In this document: positions 16,815-25,684 of the stretch, piece by piece | Position numbering within the stretch: the first letter of the stretch is position 1 | Layout: each line of letters starts with the position of its first letter | DNA from: Enterobacter sp. SA187 | Lineage (GTDB): Bacteria > Pseudomonadota > Gammaproteobacteria > Enterobacterales > Enterobacteriaceae | Reading direction: 5' to 3' | Assembly (NCBI RefSeq): GCF_001888805.2 | Contig: NZ_CP019113.1 | Coordinates: forward strand, 3,720,001 to 3,784,000 | DNA length: 64,000 bases | Translations under genes and position numbers: made by a program | Notes under the pieces: generated by a model | What the model was told of the DNA's origin: nothing | What the model saw: the letters and a program-made list of their open reading frames with translations, nothing else | The model's database searches: none

Positions 16815-17363
16815 TCACGGTTCAAGCAAATCGCCGCGCGCGGCGTTTAAATATTGCAGCATAGACCACAGCGTCAGCACCGCAGCCACAAACAGCAGGC
16901 CTACGGCCGCGTATTCCGTAAGCTGGTTAGGACGCCACAGCAGCCCCACCAGCGCCACCATCTGCGCCGTGGTTTTCACTTTACCGATCCAGGACACGGC
17001 CACGCTGCTACGTTTGCCCATTTCCGCCATCCACTCACGCAGCGCAGAGATGATGATCTCGCGCGCAATCATAGTTGCCGCCGGTAAGGTTACCCACCAT
17101 ACGTGATAGTGCTGGACAACCAGCACCATCGCAATAGCCACCAGCACTTTATCGGCGACCGGATCGAGAAACGCGCCAAAACGCGTGCTCTGATTCCAGC
17201 GCCGTGCCAGAAACCCGTCAAACCAGTCAGTGATCGCCGCAAAGCAGAAAATCAGCGCACATGCAAAAGGAGCCCAGACGAACGGCAGATAAAATGCCAC
17301 CACGAAGAACGGGATCAAAATGACTCGAAAAAGCGTTAGTAACGTCGGGATATTAAATCGCAT
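16815..17363 (-). CDS. pgsA: CDP-diacylglycerol-glycerol-3-phosphate 3-phosphatidyltransferase
   Basis: Inner-membrane enzyme making phosphatidylglycerol phosphate, the committed step to phosphatidylglycerol and cardiolipin. 182 residues, as in E. coli, with four or more membrane helices. The CDP-alcohol phosphotransferase motif DG-x2-AR-x8-G-x3-D-x3-D is complete in DWFDGFLARRWNQSTRFGAF (about 46-65) and the following LDPVADK. It lies 57 bases after uvrC and may share its transcript. Confidence 0.97.
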   Translation of the reverse strand: MRFNIPTLLTLFRVILIPFFVVAFYLPFVWAPFACALIFCFAAITDWFDGFLARRWNQSTRFGAFLDPVADKVLVAIAMVLVVQHYHVWWVTLPAATMIAREIIISALREWMAEMGKRSSVAVSWIGKVKTTAQMVALVGLLWRPNQLTEYAAVGLLFVAAVLTLWSMLQYLNAARGDLLEP

Positions 17364-17420
17364 AGTGACGGGTAACTGTCTGTTGTCAGTAAAAATTAGC
17401 TCTATGTTGCTACATAGCCC

Positions 17421-19253
17421 TTAATGTTTCAACGAGTAGTAGATCTTTTCTGCCAGGCCTTGCGAAATACCCGGCACTTTTGCAATTTCCTCAATGGTGG
17501 CATTGAGTAAACCTTGCAATCCGCCCATGTATTTCAACAACATTTGCCGACGTTTTGGCCCTACGCCCTCGATAGTTTCAAGCGTACTGGTATTTTTAAC
17601 TTTTGCCCGTTTTTTTCGATGTCCGCTGATGGCGTGATCGTGTGACTCGTCGCGAATGTGCTGGATCACATGCAGCGCCGGGGAGTCCGGCGGCAGGTTA
17701 AAGCCCTCGCCTTCCGGTTCGAAGAACAGCGTTTCCAGCCCGGCTTTACGATCGGTGCCTTTTGCTACCCCCAGTAATAAGGGATGATGCTTATCCCAGG
17801 GAACGTCCAGTTCGGCAAACACCGCTTTTGCCTGGCCCAACTGCCCTTTCCCGCCGTCGATCAGCACCACGTCGGGAACTTTACTCTCCTCGATTGCCTT
17901 GCCGTAACGACGGCGCAGCACCTGGTTCATCGCCGCGTAATCATCGCCGGGGGTAATGCCGGTAATATTGTAGCGGCGATACTCGGCGCGCACCGGGCCA
18001 TTGGCATCAAAGACCACGCAGGACGCCACCGTCTGTTCGCCCATGGTATGACTGATGTCAAAACACTCCATGCGCTTTACTTCCGGCAGCTTGAGCATAG
18101 CGGCGAGTGCCGTCATACGCTGATGAATGGTCGACTGCTGCGAAAGCTTAGTGCTCAGCGCTGTCGCAGCATTGGTGCGCGCCAGTTTCAGGTAACGCGC
18201 CCGATCGCCGCGCGGTTTGGTCTGCACGTTTACGCGCCGCCCCGCAACCGCCGACAGGGAATCCGCCAGCAGCGTTTTGTCCGTCAGATTAAAGTCCAGC
18301 AGGATCTCGGAAGGCAGCGTGCGCATCTGGCTACCCTGCAGGTAGAACTGACCGACGAAGGTTTCCACCACCTCGCCAAGCTCAGTGCCGCCCGGAACTT
18401 TCGGGAAATAGCTGCGGCTGCCGAGCACTTTCCCCTGACGAATAAACAGCACATGGACACAGGCCATGCCCGCATCAAAGGAGACGCCAATCACGTCCAG
18501 ATCGTCGCCAGTATTGGAAACAAACTGTTTTTCCGTGACGCGTCTGACCGCCTGGATCTGATCGCGTATCCGCGCCGCCTGTTCAAAGTCCAGCGCCAGG
18601 CTGGCCTTTTCCATACGTTCGATCAGCAGGTTCAACACCTGATCGTCTTTCCCCGCCAGGAAAAGCCGGACGTAATCCACCTGCTGCGCATACTCTTCCT
18701 CGCTGACCAGTCCTGCCACACAGGGGCCCAGACAGCGGCCAATCTGATATTGCAGGCACGGGCGCGAGCGGTTGCGATAAACGCTGTTTTCGCACTGGCG
18801 GATGGGGAAAATCTTCTGCAGCAGCGCCAGGGTTTCGCGCACCGCATAGCCGTTCGGGAAAGGCCCAAAATACTCGCCTTTCGCATGCTTTGCGCCACGG
18901 TGCGTGGCCAGCCGCGGATGGGTATCGGCGCTCAGGAAAATGAAAGGATAGGATTTATCATCCCGCAGCAGCACGTTGTAACGTGGCTGATACAGTTTGA
19001 TGTAGTTATGTTCAAGCAACAGGGCTTCAGTCTCGGTATGGGTAACCGTGACGTCGATTTGCTGGATTTGCGACACCAGCGCCTCGGTTTTCCGTGAGCC
19101 GACGTTGGTACGAAAATAGCTGGACAGCCGCTTCTTGAGATCTTTGGCTTTACCGACATAAATGACGGTACCGCCGGCATCATACATACGGTAGACGCCG
19201 GGTTTGCTGGTCACCGTGCTCAGGAAGGCTTTGGGTTCAAAAACTTCACTCAC
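17421..19253 (-). CDS. uvrC: Excinuclease ABC subunit UvrC
   Basis: Makes both incisions in UvrABC nucleotide excision repair. 610 residues, as in E. coli. Domains in order: GIY-YIG nuclease (GVYRMYDAGGTVIYVGKAKD, about 19-38), Cys-rich segment (QCENSVYRNRSRPC ... CLGPC), UVR domain binding UvrB (LALDFEQAARIRDQI, about 215), RNase H-like 5' nuclease (MECFDISHTMGEQ, about 395), and a C-terminal helix-hairpin-helix pair (IEGVGPKRRQMLL, VPGISQGLAEKIY). The start overlaps the uvrY stop by four bases, showing the uvrY-uvrC operon and likely coupling. Confidence 0.98.
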   Translation of the reverse strand: MSEVFEPKAFLSTVTSKPGVYRMYDAGGTVIYVGKAKDLKKRLSSYFRTNVGSRKTEALVSQIQQIDVTVTHTETEALLLEHNYIKLYQPRYNVLLRDDKSYPFIFLSADTHPRLATHRGAKHAKGEYFGPFPNGYAVRETLALLQKIFPIRQCENSVYRNRSRPCLQYQIGRCLGPCVAGLVSEEEYAQQVDYVRLFLAGKDDQVLNLLIERMEKASLALDFEQAARIRDQIQAVRRVTEKQFVSNTGDDLDVIGVSFDAGMACVHVLFIRQGKVLGSRSYFPKVPGGTELGEVVETFVGQFYLQGSQMRTLPSEILLDFNLTDKTLLADSLSAVAGRRVNVQTKPRGDRARYLKLARTNAATALSTKLSQQSTIHQRMTALAAMLKLPEVKRMECFDISHTMGEQTVASCVVFDANGPVRAEYRRYNITGITPGDDYAAMNQVLRRRYGKAIEESKVPDVVLIDGGKGQLGQAKAVFAELDVPWDKHHPLLLGVAKGTDRKAGLETLFFEPEGEGFNLPPDSPALHVIQHIRDESHDHAISGHRKKRAKVKNTSTLETIEGVGPKRRQMLLKYMGGLQGLLNATIEEIAKVPGISQGLAEKIYYSLKH

Positions 19254-19906
19254 TGACTTGATAACGTCTCCGCATTACACAGACCATGTCGAATGGCCAG
19301 ATGGGTCAGCTCAACATCGCCGTGAATGTTTAATTTACTGAACATCCGGTAGCGATAGCTGTTCACCGTCTTCGGGCTGAGATTCAGTTGCTCTGAGATC
19401 TCATTCACCTTCTGGCCTTTGGTAATCATCAGCATAATCTGCAACTCGCGTTCCGACAAACTTGCGAACGGCGATGCGGTTTTTTCCGGCTCAATCTGAC
19501 TGAGCGCCATCTGCTGGGCAATGTCCGAGGCAATATAGCGCTGACCGGCATACACAGAGCGAATGGCGTTAACCATCTCTTTAGGCGCAGCGCCTTTACT
19601 CAGATAGCCAGCCGCGCCAGCCTGCATCACTTTCGCCGGCAGCGGGTTTTCAGTATGCACGGTAAGCATAATGACTTTGGTGTCAGCGGTTGAGCGCGCG
19701 ATTTTACGCGTGGCTTCAAGGCCGCCAATACCGGGCATGTTCATATCCATCAACACGACGTCGACAGGATTAGCGCGACACCATTTAACAGCATCTTCGC
19801 CACAGCAAACCTCGCCGGAAACTTTTATACCCTTAATATCTTCCAGAATGCGTCGTATCCCTGCGCGCACCAGTTCGTGGTCATCAACAAGAAGGACGTT
19901 GATCAA
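19250..19906 (-). CDS. uvrY: Response regulator UvrY (BarA partner)
   Basis: 218 residues. A receiver domain (VLLVDDHE; phospho-acceptor Asp54 in VVLMDMNMPGIGG; Lys in YLSKG) is followed by a LuxR/GerE helix-turn-helix (SLSERELQIMLMITKGQKVN, about 148-167). It is phosphorylated by BarA and activates the CsrB/CsrC RNAs, so it controls carbon storage, motility and biofilm. The codon at 19904-19906 is TTG, the same weak start used in E. coli, with GGAG about 8 bases upstream. First gene of uvrY-uvrC. Confidence 0.97.
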   Translation of the reverse strand: MINVLLVDDHELVRAGIRRILEDIKGIKVSGEVCCGEDAVKWCRANPVDVVLMDMNMPGIGGLEATRKIARSTADTKVIMLTVHTENPLPAKVMQAGAAGYLSKGAAPKEMVNAIRSVYAGQRYIASDIAQQMALSQIEPEKTASPFASLSERELQIMLMITKGQKVNEISEQLNLSPKTVNSYRYRMFSKLNIHGDVELTHLAIRHGLCNAETLSSQ

Positions 19907-20362
19907 AGGAAATCTCCAGAATAGGGATAACGCTACTTTCAGTTAATTCTGCACATATTACCGTTTTTTAGCGCAAGATAAAAATCCAAAAATGCGCAGG
20001 GTACGTTTTCGGTCAGGCAGGTGGAAACAGGACTGTACAATTTCCGGAAAGAAAAAGTGCTAAATGACGTCTAAAGTGGCCGATTTAAGCAGCGTTTATT
20101 CAAAGATTTAAATATCACCGGATAAACGAAGCGGTAATTAATGACTGTCATTTAACAATATTTAACCAGCGGGATACCGGCTATAAACATATATTGTGTA
20201 ACAGATAATTATACTGTTTATCATTTATGGGATTAATTTGTTAAACGGCATCAATAACGATCAAAAAACAAGCACTGCTATTTTTTGCCGGCCTTGTGGT
20301 ATACTCCGCCGCCTTCACATTCACTGGCGCATTCAGGCGCTGTTACATACCGAGGACGTTAC
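19907..20362. other. uvrY-yecF divergent intergenic region (456 bases)
   Basis: AT-rich stretch between the divergent uvrY and yecF. It contains the uvrY start region on the left and the yecF promoter on the right: TATACT at 20300-20305 preceded by TGG, an extended -10, with no good -35. No further reading frame, tRNA or terminator was seen. Confidence 0.5.
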
Positions 20363-20587
20363 ATGAACACACCCGATTTCACTACTGCCGAAAATGGCCC
20401 TGAACTGGCTCAGGAAGTCTCCTGCATGAAAGCGCTGGTAACCCTGATGTTACAGGCGATGGGCCAGGCAGACGCAGGCCGGGTGATCCTGAAGCTGGAA
20501 AAGCAGATTGCCCAGATGGAAGATACGGCGCAGGCTGACGTCTTTGCTGCCACTGTTAAGCAGATTAAACAGGCTTACCGTCAGTAA
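20363..20587 (+). CDS. yecF: Conserved small protein YecF (DUF2594)
   Basis: 74 residues, the same length as E. coli YecF, with ENGPELAQEVSCMKALVTLM near the N-terminus and VKQIKQAYRQ at the end. Predicted helical, cytoplasmic. Function unknown. ATG at 20363 follows GAGGACGTTAC; a longer upstream frame from 20285 is not conserved. Convergent with sdiA, sharing a terminator. Confidence 0.94.
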   Translation: MNTPDFTTAENGPELAQEVSCMKALVTLMLQAMGQADAGRVILKLEKQIAQMEDTAQADVFAATVKQIKQAYRQ

Positions 20588-20594
20588 TAAAAAA

Positions 20595-20625
20595 CCGGCT
20601 GACAGTGTGTTGCCCTGTCAGCCGG
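20595..20625. terminator. Shared terminator of yecF and sdiA
   Basis: CCGGCTGACAG and CTGTCAGCCGG form a perfect 11-base stem around a 9-base loop, with an A-run on the left that serves as the T-run for the minus-strand sdiA transcript. Confidence 0.8.
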
Positions 20626-20657
20626 TGTAACGTTCGACACGCGAAACGTATCGTCTT

Positions 20658-21380
20658 TCAGATAAACCCTGTCGCCGCCGCATAGCAGGCTATCTGCGTT
20701 TTATTAGGCGCATTGAATTTTTTCTGCATATTTTTCTGGTGGAAGTTCACCGTATTCTCCGAGATGGACAGGATCATCGCAATCTCCGCCGAGGTCTTCC
20801 CTTCCGCTGTCCACTTCAGGATCTCGCGCTCGCGTTTGCTGAATTTCATCTCCGGCGCGGCCACCGTGTCATCATTCAGCTTGCTCAGCGTCAGCAGGCT
20901 CATCTGCACCAGAAATTGCAGGCGTAACTCAATCTCATCATCAGAGCGCGTTTTACCGCGCACATCGGTGCGGGATACAGAAAGAAAGCCCATCGCCCGG
21001 TTGGGCAGCATCAGGCACTGGGTGACACCCTTGCGCAGACCGTGATCGCGTGCGCCATCCCATAAAGGCTGGGCTTCGCTAAATAAACGATCGCTCCACG
21101 GCAGATGTCCCTGAATAAAATTCTCAGGCCTCAGCACCGGATCGATGGCGAAATAATTTTCCGCCTGATAATGCGAGGTCCATGCGACAGGGTAGGTGGT
21201 CTCCAGGGATAATTTTGGCCGCGTGAAAGGCACAGGATGCCGCACACAAAGTGAGAAATAATCAAATTCCAGCTGCTGCGTCTGACGCTGTAGCTCGTTA
21301 TAAACCTCTGCCGCTGATGTCATCCCCTGAAAAAGATGCAGCAACTCCCGTCGCCAGGTGAAAAAGTCTGTCTCCTGCAT
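20658..21380 (-). CDS. sdiA: LuxR-type quorum-sensing regulator SdiA
   Basis: 240 residues as in E. coli. An N-terminal autoinducer-binding domain (about 20-165, with CVRHPVPFTRPK and YQAENYFAIDPVL) is followed by a LuxR helix-turn-helix (FSKREREILKWTAEGKTSAE, about 175-194; NTVNFHQKNMQKK). SdiA senses acyl-homoserine lactones made by other species; no LuxI synthase is in this window. It stands alone upstream of the cystine genes, as in E. coli. Confidence 0.96.
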   Translation of the reverse strand: MQETDFFTWRRELLHLFQGMTSAAEVYNELQRQTQQLEFDYFSLCVRHPVPFTRPKLSLETTYPVAWTSHYQAENYFAIDPVLRPENFIQGHLPWSDRLFSEAQPLWDGARDHGLRKGVTQCLMLPNRAMGFLSVSRTDVRGKTRSDDEIELRLQFLVQMSLLTLSKLNDDTVAAPEMKFSKREREILKWTAEGKTSAEIAMILSISENTVNFHQKNMQKKFNAPNKTQIACYAAATGFI

Positions 21381-21657
21381 ATATACCGGTAAAACCCCTG
21401 CTTGTTATCATCATTATTATGAATGTATAAAACTAACACATAAAACTTATTTATAAATACAAAATAACGTCCTGGTGTGGAATAACCCGCATCTTATTGT
21501 CGATTCATTGTACTGGTCAGCATTAATAGCGGTATTTCAAATACCGCTTTAGAAATATTTAGAATAATTCAGACCAAAAGGAAATAATGAAACCGCCAGA
21601 TAAAAAACTTAACTTAAGATAAATTAAAGCAGGATCGCCTGAGGCGATCCGCCTTTT
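21381..21657. other. sdiA-tcyN intergenic region with two hairpins
   Basis: 277 AT-rich bases. A perfect 9-base inverted repeat AGCGGTATT-TCA-AATACCGCT lies at 21528-21548. GGATCGCC-TGA-GGCGATCC at 21632-21650 is followed on the plus strand by GCCTTTTTT, a classical terminator for that strand, and can also fold past tcyN on the minus strand. Between them ATG at 21587, after AGGAAATA, opens an 11-codon frame (MKPPDKKLNLR) on the plus strand. No plus-strand gene is known here. Confidence 0.5.
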
Positions 21658-22410
21658 TTATTGCATGAGGAATTTTTCGAGGAACTGCCGGGTTCGCGGC
21701 TGTTGCGGATTAGCAAACAGATCTTTTGCCGGGCCCTGTTCGACAATGCGCCCCTGATCCATAAAGATGGCACGATCGGCGACATCACGGGCGAAGCTCA
21801 TCTCATGGGTAACGATCACCATGGTGCGCTTTTCCTGCGCCAGTTGACGAATGGTGCTCAGCACCTCGCCCACCAGTTCGGGATCGAGCGCGGAGGTCGG
21901 CTCATCAAAAAGAATCACATCCGGACGCATTGCCAGCGCACGGGCAATGGCCACACGCTGTTGTTGCCCGCCGGACAAGCGCTTCGGATAGCTGGTTTCC
22001 TTGCCGCTCAGTCCCACTTTCGCCAGCAGTTCCCTGGCGCGGGTGGCCGCCTCGGTTTTTTCTTCGCCTTTGACGATGACCGGCCCCTCAATAATGTTCT
22101 CCAGTACCGTGCGGTGTGGGAACAGATTAAAACTCTGAAAGACAAAGCCCACGCGCTGACGCAGTTCACGGATAGCCGCTTTTTGCGAACTGAGCGACCG
22201 CCCGGCATCAATGGCAATCTTACCTACCCGAATGGTGCCGCTTTCCGGCTGTTCCAGCAGATTGATGCTGCGCAGTAGCGTGGTTTTTCCGGATCCGCTT
22301 GGCCCGATAATCGCCACCACTTCGCCCTCTTCCACTTCGAGGTTAATACCGTGCAGCACCGTCTGGCCGTGAAACTTCTTCACCAGGTCTTTTACTTCAA
22401 TCGCACTCAT
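21658..22410 (-). CDS. tcyN: L-cystine ABC transporter ATPase TcyN
   Basis: 250-residue ABC ATPase of the polar amino acid type. Walker A is GPSGSGKTT (about 36-44), the Q-loop FQSFNLFPH, signature LSGGQQQRVAIARAL (about 145-159) and Walker B VILFDEPTSALD. Works with TcyL and TcyJ in uptake of cystine, a route also used by toxic selenocystine and diaminopimelate. The start overlaps the tcyL stop by four bases (ATGA), implying coupled translation. Confidence 0.96.
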   Translation of the reverse strand: MSAIEVKDLVKKFHGQTVLHGINLEVEEGEVVAIIGPSGSGKTTLLRSINLLEQPESGTIRVGKIAIDAGRSLSSQKAAIRELRQRVGFVFQSFNLFPHRTVLENIIEGPVIVKGEEKTEAATRARELLAKVGLSGKETSYPKRLSGGQQQRVAIARALAMRPDVILFDEPTSALDPELVGEVLSTIRQLAQEKRTMVIVTHEMSFARDVADRAIFMDQGRIVEQGPAKDLFANPQQPRTRQFLEKFLMQ

Positions 22411-23075
22411 TTTGGATCACGCTCCTGGCGGTTAAGCTGATTTTCAAAATAATTTTGCAGCGCCGACAGCACCGTCGCCATCACCCAGTAAATCAGGGAC
22501 GCGGCCAGATACATAGTGAACACTTCCAGCGTACGGGAGGTGATCAGCTGGGCCTGACGGAACAACTCCGGCACCTGAATGGTGGCCGCCAGCGAGGTGT
22601 CTTTCACCAGACTGATAAAACTGTTGCTCAGCGGCGGTAGCGCCACCCGCGCCGCCTGCGGCAAAATCGCCCGGCGTAGCGTCTGCCACGGCGTCATACC
22701 GATACTGGCCGCCGCTTCCCACTGACCTTTGTCGATGGAGGAAATAGCCGCGCGCAGCGTTTCTGAAGTATAGGCCGCGGTGTTGAGCGACAGGCCAATC
22801 ATCGCCGCCGGAAGCGGATCCAGTTCGATCCCGAACTGCGGTAGCCCGTAGTAAATCATAAATAGCTGCGCGATCAGCGGCGTGCCACGGAAGACAGAGA
22901 TATAAAAGCGCGCCAGCCAGCGGATCGGCAGCAGCGGCGACATGCGCATCAGCGCCAGAATAAAGCCCAGCAGCAGGCCAAAAAACATGCCGCCGATACT
23001 GAGCTGTAGCGTAAATACCGCCCCGCGAAGCAGGAAGGGCGCGGAGTCGATCACCAGTTGTATACTTTCTTGCAT
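22407..23075 (-). CDS. tcyL: L-cystine ABC transporter permease TcyL
   Basis: 222 residues with about five membrane segments. The HisMQ-type permease loop EAAASIGMTPWQTLRRAILP (about 141-160) contacts the ATPase. Starts MQESIQLVIDSAPFLLRG as in E. coli YecS. It lies 21 bases after dcyD and overlaps tcyN. Confidence 0.96.
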   Translation of the reverse strand: MQESIQLVIDSAPFLLRGAVFTLQLSIGGMFFGLLLGFILALMRMSPLLPIRWLARFYISVFRGTPLIAQLFMIYYGLPQFGIELDPLPAAMIGLSLNTAAYTSETLRAAISSIDKGQWEAAASIGMTPWQTLRRAILPQAARVALPPLSNSFISLVKDTSLAATIQVPELFRQAQLITSRTLEVFTMYLAASLIYWVMATVLSALQNYFENQLNRQERDPK

Positions 23076-23096
23076 TATCGTTCTTCTGTTCGCAAA

Positions 23097-24083
23097 TCAG
23101 ACATGGGGGTGGTAGGCGAAAAGCGCCGGTGCGCCACCTGTGTGTATAAACAGAACCGGTCCCTGATCCTTAAAGCGATTCTGACTGATACCGTCAATCA
23201 AGCCCGCCATGGCTTTGCCGGTGTACACCGGATCGAGCAAAATGCCTTCCAGACGCGCCAGCAGTTTAACCGCTTCCAGCCCTTCCGGATTCGGCGTGCC
23301 GTAGGATGGCGCAAAATAGTCGTCCCACAACACAATGTCCGCGCGGGTCTGCACGTCCAGCAGGGTATCCAGTTCCTTAACCAGCGTGGCCACTTTCGGC
23401 TGCTGATCCGCCACGCTGCGCGATACCGTGACGCCAATCAGCTCCGCCTGCGGCATTAACTGCCCGAGGCCCACCGCCAGCCCGGCATGCGTCCCGGCGC
23501 TGCCGGAGGCCACCACCACCGAGGATATGTCCACCGTATCTTCGCACTGGCGGGTGATTTCCAGCGCGCTTTCCACATAGCCAAGCGCCCCCAGCGCGTT
23601 GGATCCGCCCACAGGGATCACGTAAGGACGAAAGCCCTGGGCTTCGACGCGCGTCGCCAGTTCATCCAGCTGGCGAACCGGATCGGTCAGCGCGTCGCAC
23701 ATCTCTATTTGCGCGCTGAACAGATCCAGCAGCAGGCGGTTGCCATTAGTGAGGTAGTTTTCGGCGCGGGTGCCAATGGGGTTTTCCAGCAGCGCCACGC
23801 AGTTCAGACCCAGCTTCGCCGCCACCGCCGCCGTCTGACGTACGTGGTTGGACTGGATGGCGCCTGCGGTCACCAGCGTATCGGCCCCTTCGCGCAGCGC
23901 ATCGGCGGCGAGGAACTCCAGCTTACGCAGCTTGTTGCCGCCCATGGCAATCGGCGTCACATCATCGCGCTTGATGAAGATCTCGCGGCCCAGATAATCG
24001 GAAAAACGCGGCAGGTACTCCAGCGGCGTGGGCGCGCCGATAAATTCGAGGCGGGGAAAACGGGTTAAATTATGCAGGGACAT
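23097..24083 (-). CDS. dcyD: D-cysteine desulfhydrase DcyD
   Basis: Pyridoxal-phosphate enzyme breaking D-cysteine into pyruvate, ammonia and sulfide. 328 residues from MSLHNLTRFPRLEF, as in E. coli; an upstream ATG at 24116 was rejected. The PLP lysine is in MGGNKLRKLEF (about 47-57), with AIQSNHVRQTAAVAA after it, and ASGSAGTHAGLAVG binds phosphate. It sits inside the cystine uptake cluster, so imported cyst(e)ine-type compounds and D-cysteine breakdown are linked. Confidence 0.96.
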   Translation of the reverse strand: MSLHNLTRFPRLEFIGAPTPLEYLPRFSDYLGREIFIKRDDVTPIAMGGNKLRKLEFLAADALREGADTLVTAGAIQSNHVRQTAAVAAKLGLNCVALLENPIGTRAENYLTNGNRLLLDLFSAQIEMCDALTDPVRQLDELATRVEAQGFRPYVIPVGGSNALGALGYVESALEITRQCEDTVDISSVVVASGSAGTHAGLAVGLGQLMPQAELIGVTVSRSVADQQPKVATLVKELDTLLDVQTRADIVLWDDYFAPSYGTPNPEGLEAVKLLARLEGILLDPVYTGKAMAGLIDGISQNRFKDQGPVLFIHTGGAPALFAYHPHV

Positions 24084-24150
24084 GAAATCTCCGGTGCTGT
24101 GTAACGAATCATTCATTGATTATGCACGGTACGGCGCAATAAATAAAAAA

Positions 24151-24168
24151 GGCGCTCTAATCAGCGCC
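24151..24168 (-). terminator. Hairpin between tcyJ and dcyD
   Basis: GGCGCT-CTAATC-AGCGCC flanked by A6 and T5. On the minus strand it follows tcyJ by 22 bases and is then followed by CTTTTTTATT, so it can end or attenuate the tcyJ transcript before dcyD. The binding protein would then be made in excess. Confidence 0.75.
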
Positions 24169-24189
24169 TTTTTCGTTAACTGCCGATGA

Positions 24190-24990
24190 TTATTTCGTCA
24201 CGTCAGCGCCAAACCACTTCTCAGACAGCGCCTTCAGGGTGCCGTCTTTCTGCATATCCGCAATGGCGGCATCGATAGCTTTCAGCAGATCGTCATCGCC
24301 TTTACGCACGGCCACGCCCGCTTCCTGACGGGAGAACGCATCGCCTGCTACCGCCAGCGTGTCTTTGGTTTTCTTCACCAGGTCCAGCGCCGCCAGGCGA
24401 TCCACCAGAATGGCGTCGATACGGCCTACGCGCAGATCCTGGTATTTGGTCGGGTCATCGTCATAGGTACGAATGTCCACGCCCTGTACATTCTGGCGCA
24501 GCCACTCTTCATAGTTGGTGCCGAGGCCCACGCCGACTTTTTTGCCTTTCAGATCGGCTGCGGTTTTGATGCCGCTTTCGTTACCTTTTTTCACCAGCGC
24601 CTGAATACCAGAGATGGTGTACGGCGTGGAGAAGTCATATTTTTTCTTACGCTCATCGGAGATGGTGACCTGGTTAATCACCACATCAATGCGTTTGGAG
24701 TCCAGCGACGCCAGCATGCCGTCCCACTTGGTAGGCTTAAGATCGGCTTTTACGCCAAGATGTTTTGCCAGCTCCTGCGCAAACTCCACTTCGAAGCCAG
24801 TCAGTTTGCCGTCATCTCCCTGGAAGCTGAAGGGAGGATAAGTGCCTTCCAGCCCAACCAGTAAGGTTCCGCGTTCTTTAACTTTATTAAGCACATTATC
24901 TGCAGCGAACGTCGTCGCGCTCATACCTGCTACCAGCGCAACAGCCATAACGCCCATCAGCGCCTGACGACCTAACTGAACAAGTTTCAT
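24190..24990 (-). CDS. tcyJ: L-cystine periplasmic binding protein TcyJ (FliY)
   Basis: 266 residues as in E. coli. A signal peptide (MKLVQLGRQALMGVMAVALV ..., cleavage near TTFA-AD) is followed by the family-3 solute-binding domain: GTYPPFSFQGDDGKLTGFEV, SDERKKKYDFSTPYTISG, and VGRIDAILVDRLAALDLV. ATG at 24990 matches the E. coli start; the in-frame one at 25017 does not. Known as fliY from its place beside fliZ, but it is a transport protein. Its message ends at a hairpin. Confidence 0.96.
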   Translation of the reverse strand: MKLVQLGRQALMGVMAVALVAGMSATTFAADNVLNKVKERGTLLVGLEGTYPPFSFQGDDGKLTGFEVEFAQELAKHLGVKADLKPTKWDGMLASLDSKRIDVVINQVTISDERKKKYDFSTPYTISGIQALVKKGNESGIKTAADLKGKKVGVGLGTNYEEWLRQNVQGVDIRTYDDDPTKYQDLRVGRIDAILVDRLAALDLVKKTKDTLAVAGDAFSRQEAGVAVRKGDDDLLKAIDAAIADMQKDGTLKALSEKWFGADVTK

Positions 24991-25076
24991 AGTCACCCCG
25001 AATAAGAAAATTTTCACGATAGTGCATGGTGTATGGCCTGTTGGTCAAACACCACTACGCTACATGTTATTCATTT

Positions 25077-25628
25077 TTAATATATATCAGAAGTTGCCTG
25101 AGGCGCGATTTTCTGTGCGGCAATAAAGTGGGATTGTGACCTGAACTGGGCGTACTTGCGCAGCGCAATCCGGTAGTTATTGGTGCTGGTCAACGGCAGC
25201 CAGGGTTCCAGGACTTCATCAAGGAAGCCATCAGCCAGCTGTTCGTGAGAAACATTATTTTCCGTAAGATGGTTGCCAAGACGGCGCAGGCGGACAACAT
25301 ACTCACGCACCGTGCCGTGGCTCATTTCGGTCTGCTCAAACAGATACTGTTTAAAACCGATAATATCGAAGAAATCGCTCTGCTCTTTGCAGTGCAAATC
25401 GCCGCAGAAACGACATAGCGCGACCCACTCTTGCTGTTCCTGTTGCCAGGCGGCTTCGTCCAGCAGGGTGTCGAGGCGCGAAATCGCGATTTTGTTAACG
25501 ATCTCACCGCGACGCACCAGCGTGATGCGATCAAGCAGTTTGTGGCAATGCGCACAATGCGTCTGGCTGTGTTTAAAGTCTTTCAGGTAGCGGCTTAAGG
25601 GCCGTCTTTTAGCGTGCTGCACCGTCAT
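25077..25628 (-). CDS. fliZ: Flagellar/curli regulator FliZ
   Basis: 183 residues, equal to E. coli FliZ. It starts with the LKRRPLSRYLKDFKHSQTHC-type segment, has CAHC and CRFCGDLHC Cys clusters and a tyrosine-recombinase-like helical part (GTVREYVVRLRRLGNHL, about 108-124). FliZ represses sigma-S-dependent promoters and favours motility over curli; in Salmonella it also raises FlhDC activity. It follows fliA by 56 bases in the same operon. Confidence 0.96.
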   Translation of the reverse strand: MTVQHAKRRPLSRYLKDFKHSQTHCAHCHKLLDRITLVRRGEIVNKIAISRLDTLLDEAAWQQEQQEWVALCRFCGDLHCKEQSDFFDIIGFKQYLFEQTEMSHGTVREYVVRLRRLGNHLTENNVSHEQLADGFLDEVLEPWLPLTSTNNYRIALRKYAQFRSQSHFIAAQKIAPQATSDIY

Positions 25629-25684
25629 GATAACTCCTGGTTGTCAATACGTTGTGCGGCATTCTTCAGGCGATAAACACGTGC

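Noticed and set aside
17784..19097. 437-codon open frame on the plus strand
   Set aside because: Entirely antisense to uvrC, whose full domain set is intact; the frame has no family features and arises from GC-rich codon use.
25077..25628. FliZ as a site-specific recombinase
   Set aside because: It has recombinase-like helices, but the catalytic Arg-His-Arg-Tyr set is not visible and it is a full-length FliZ.
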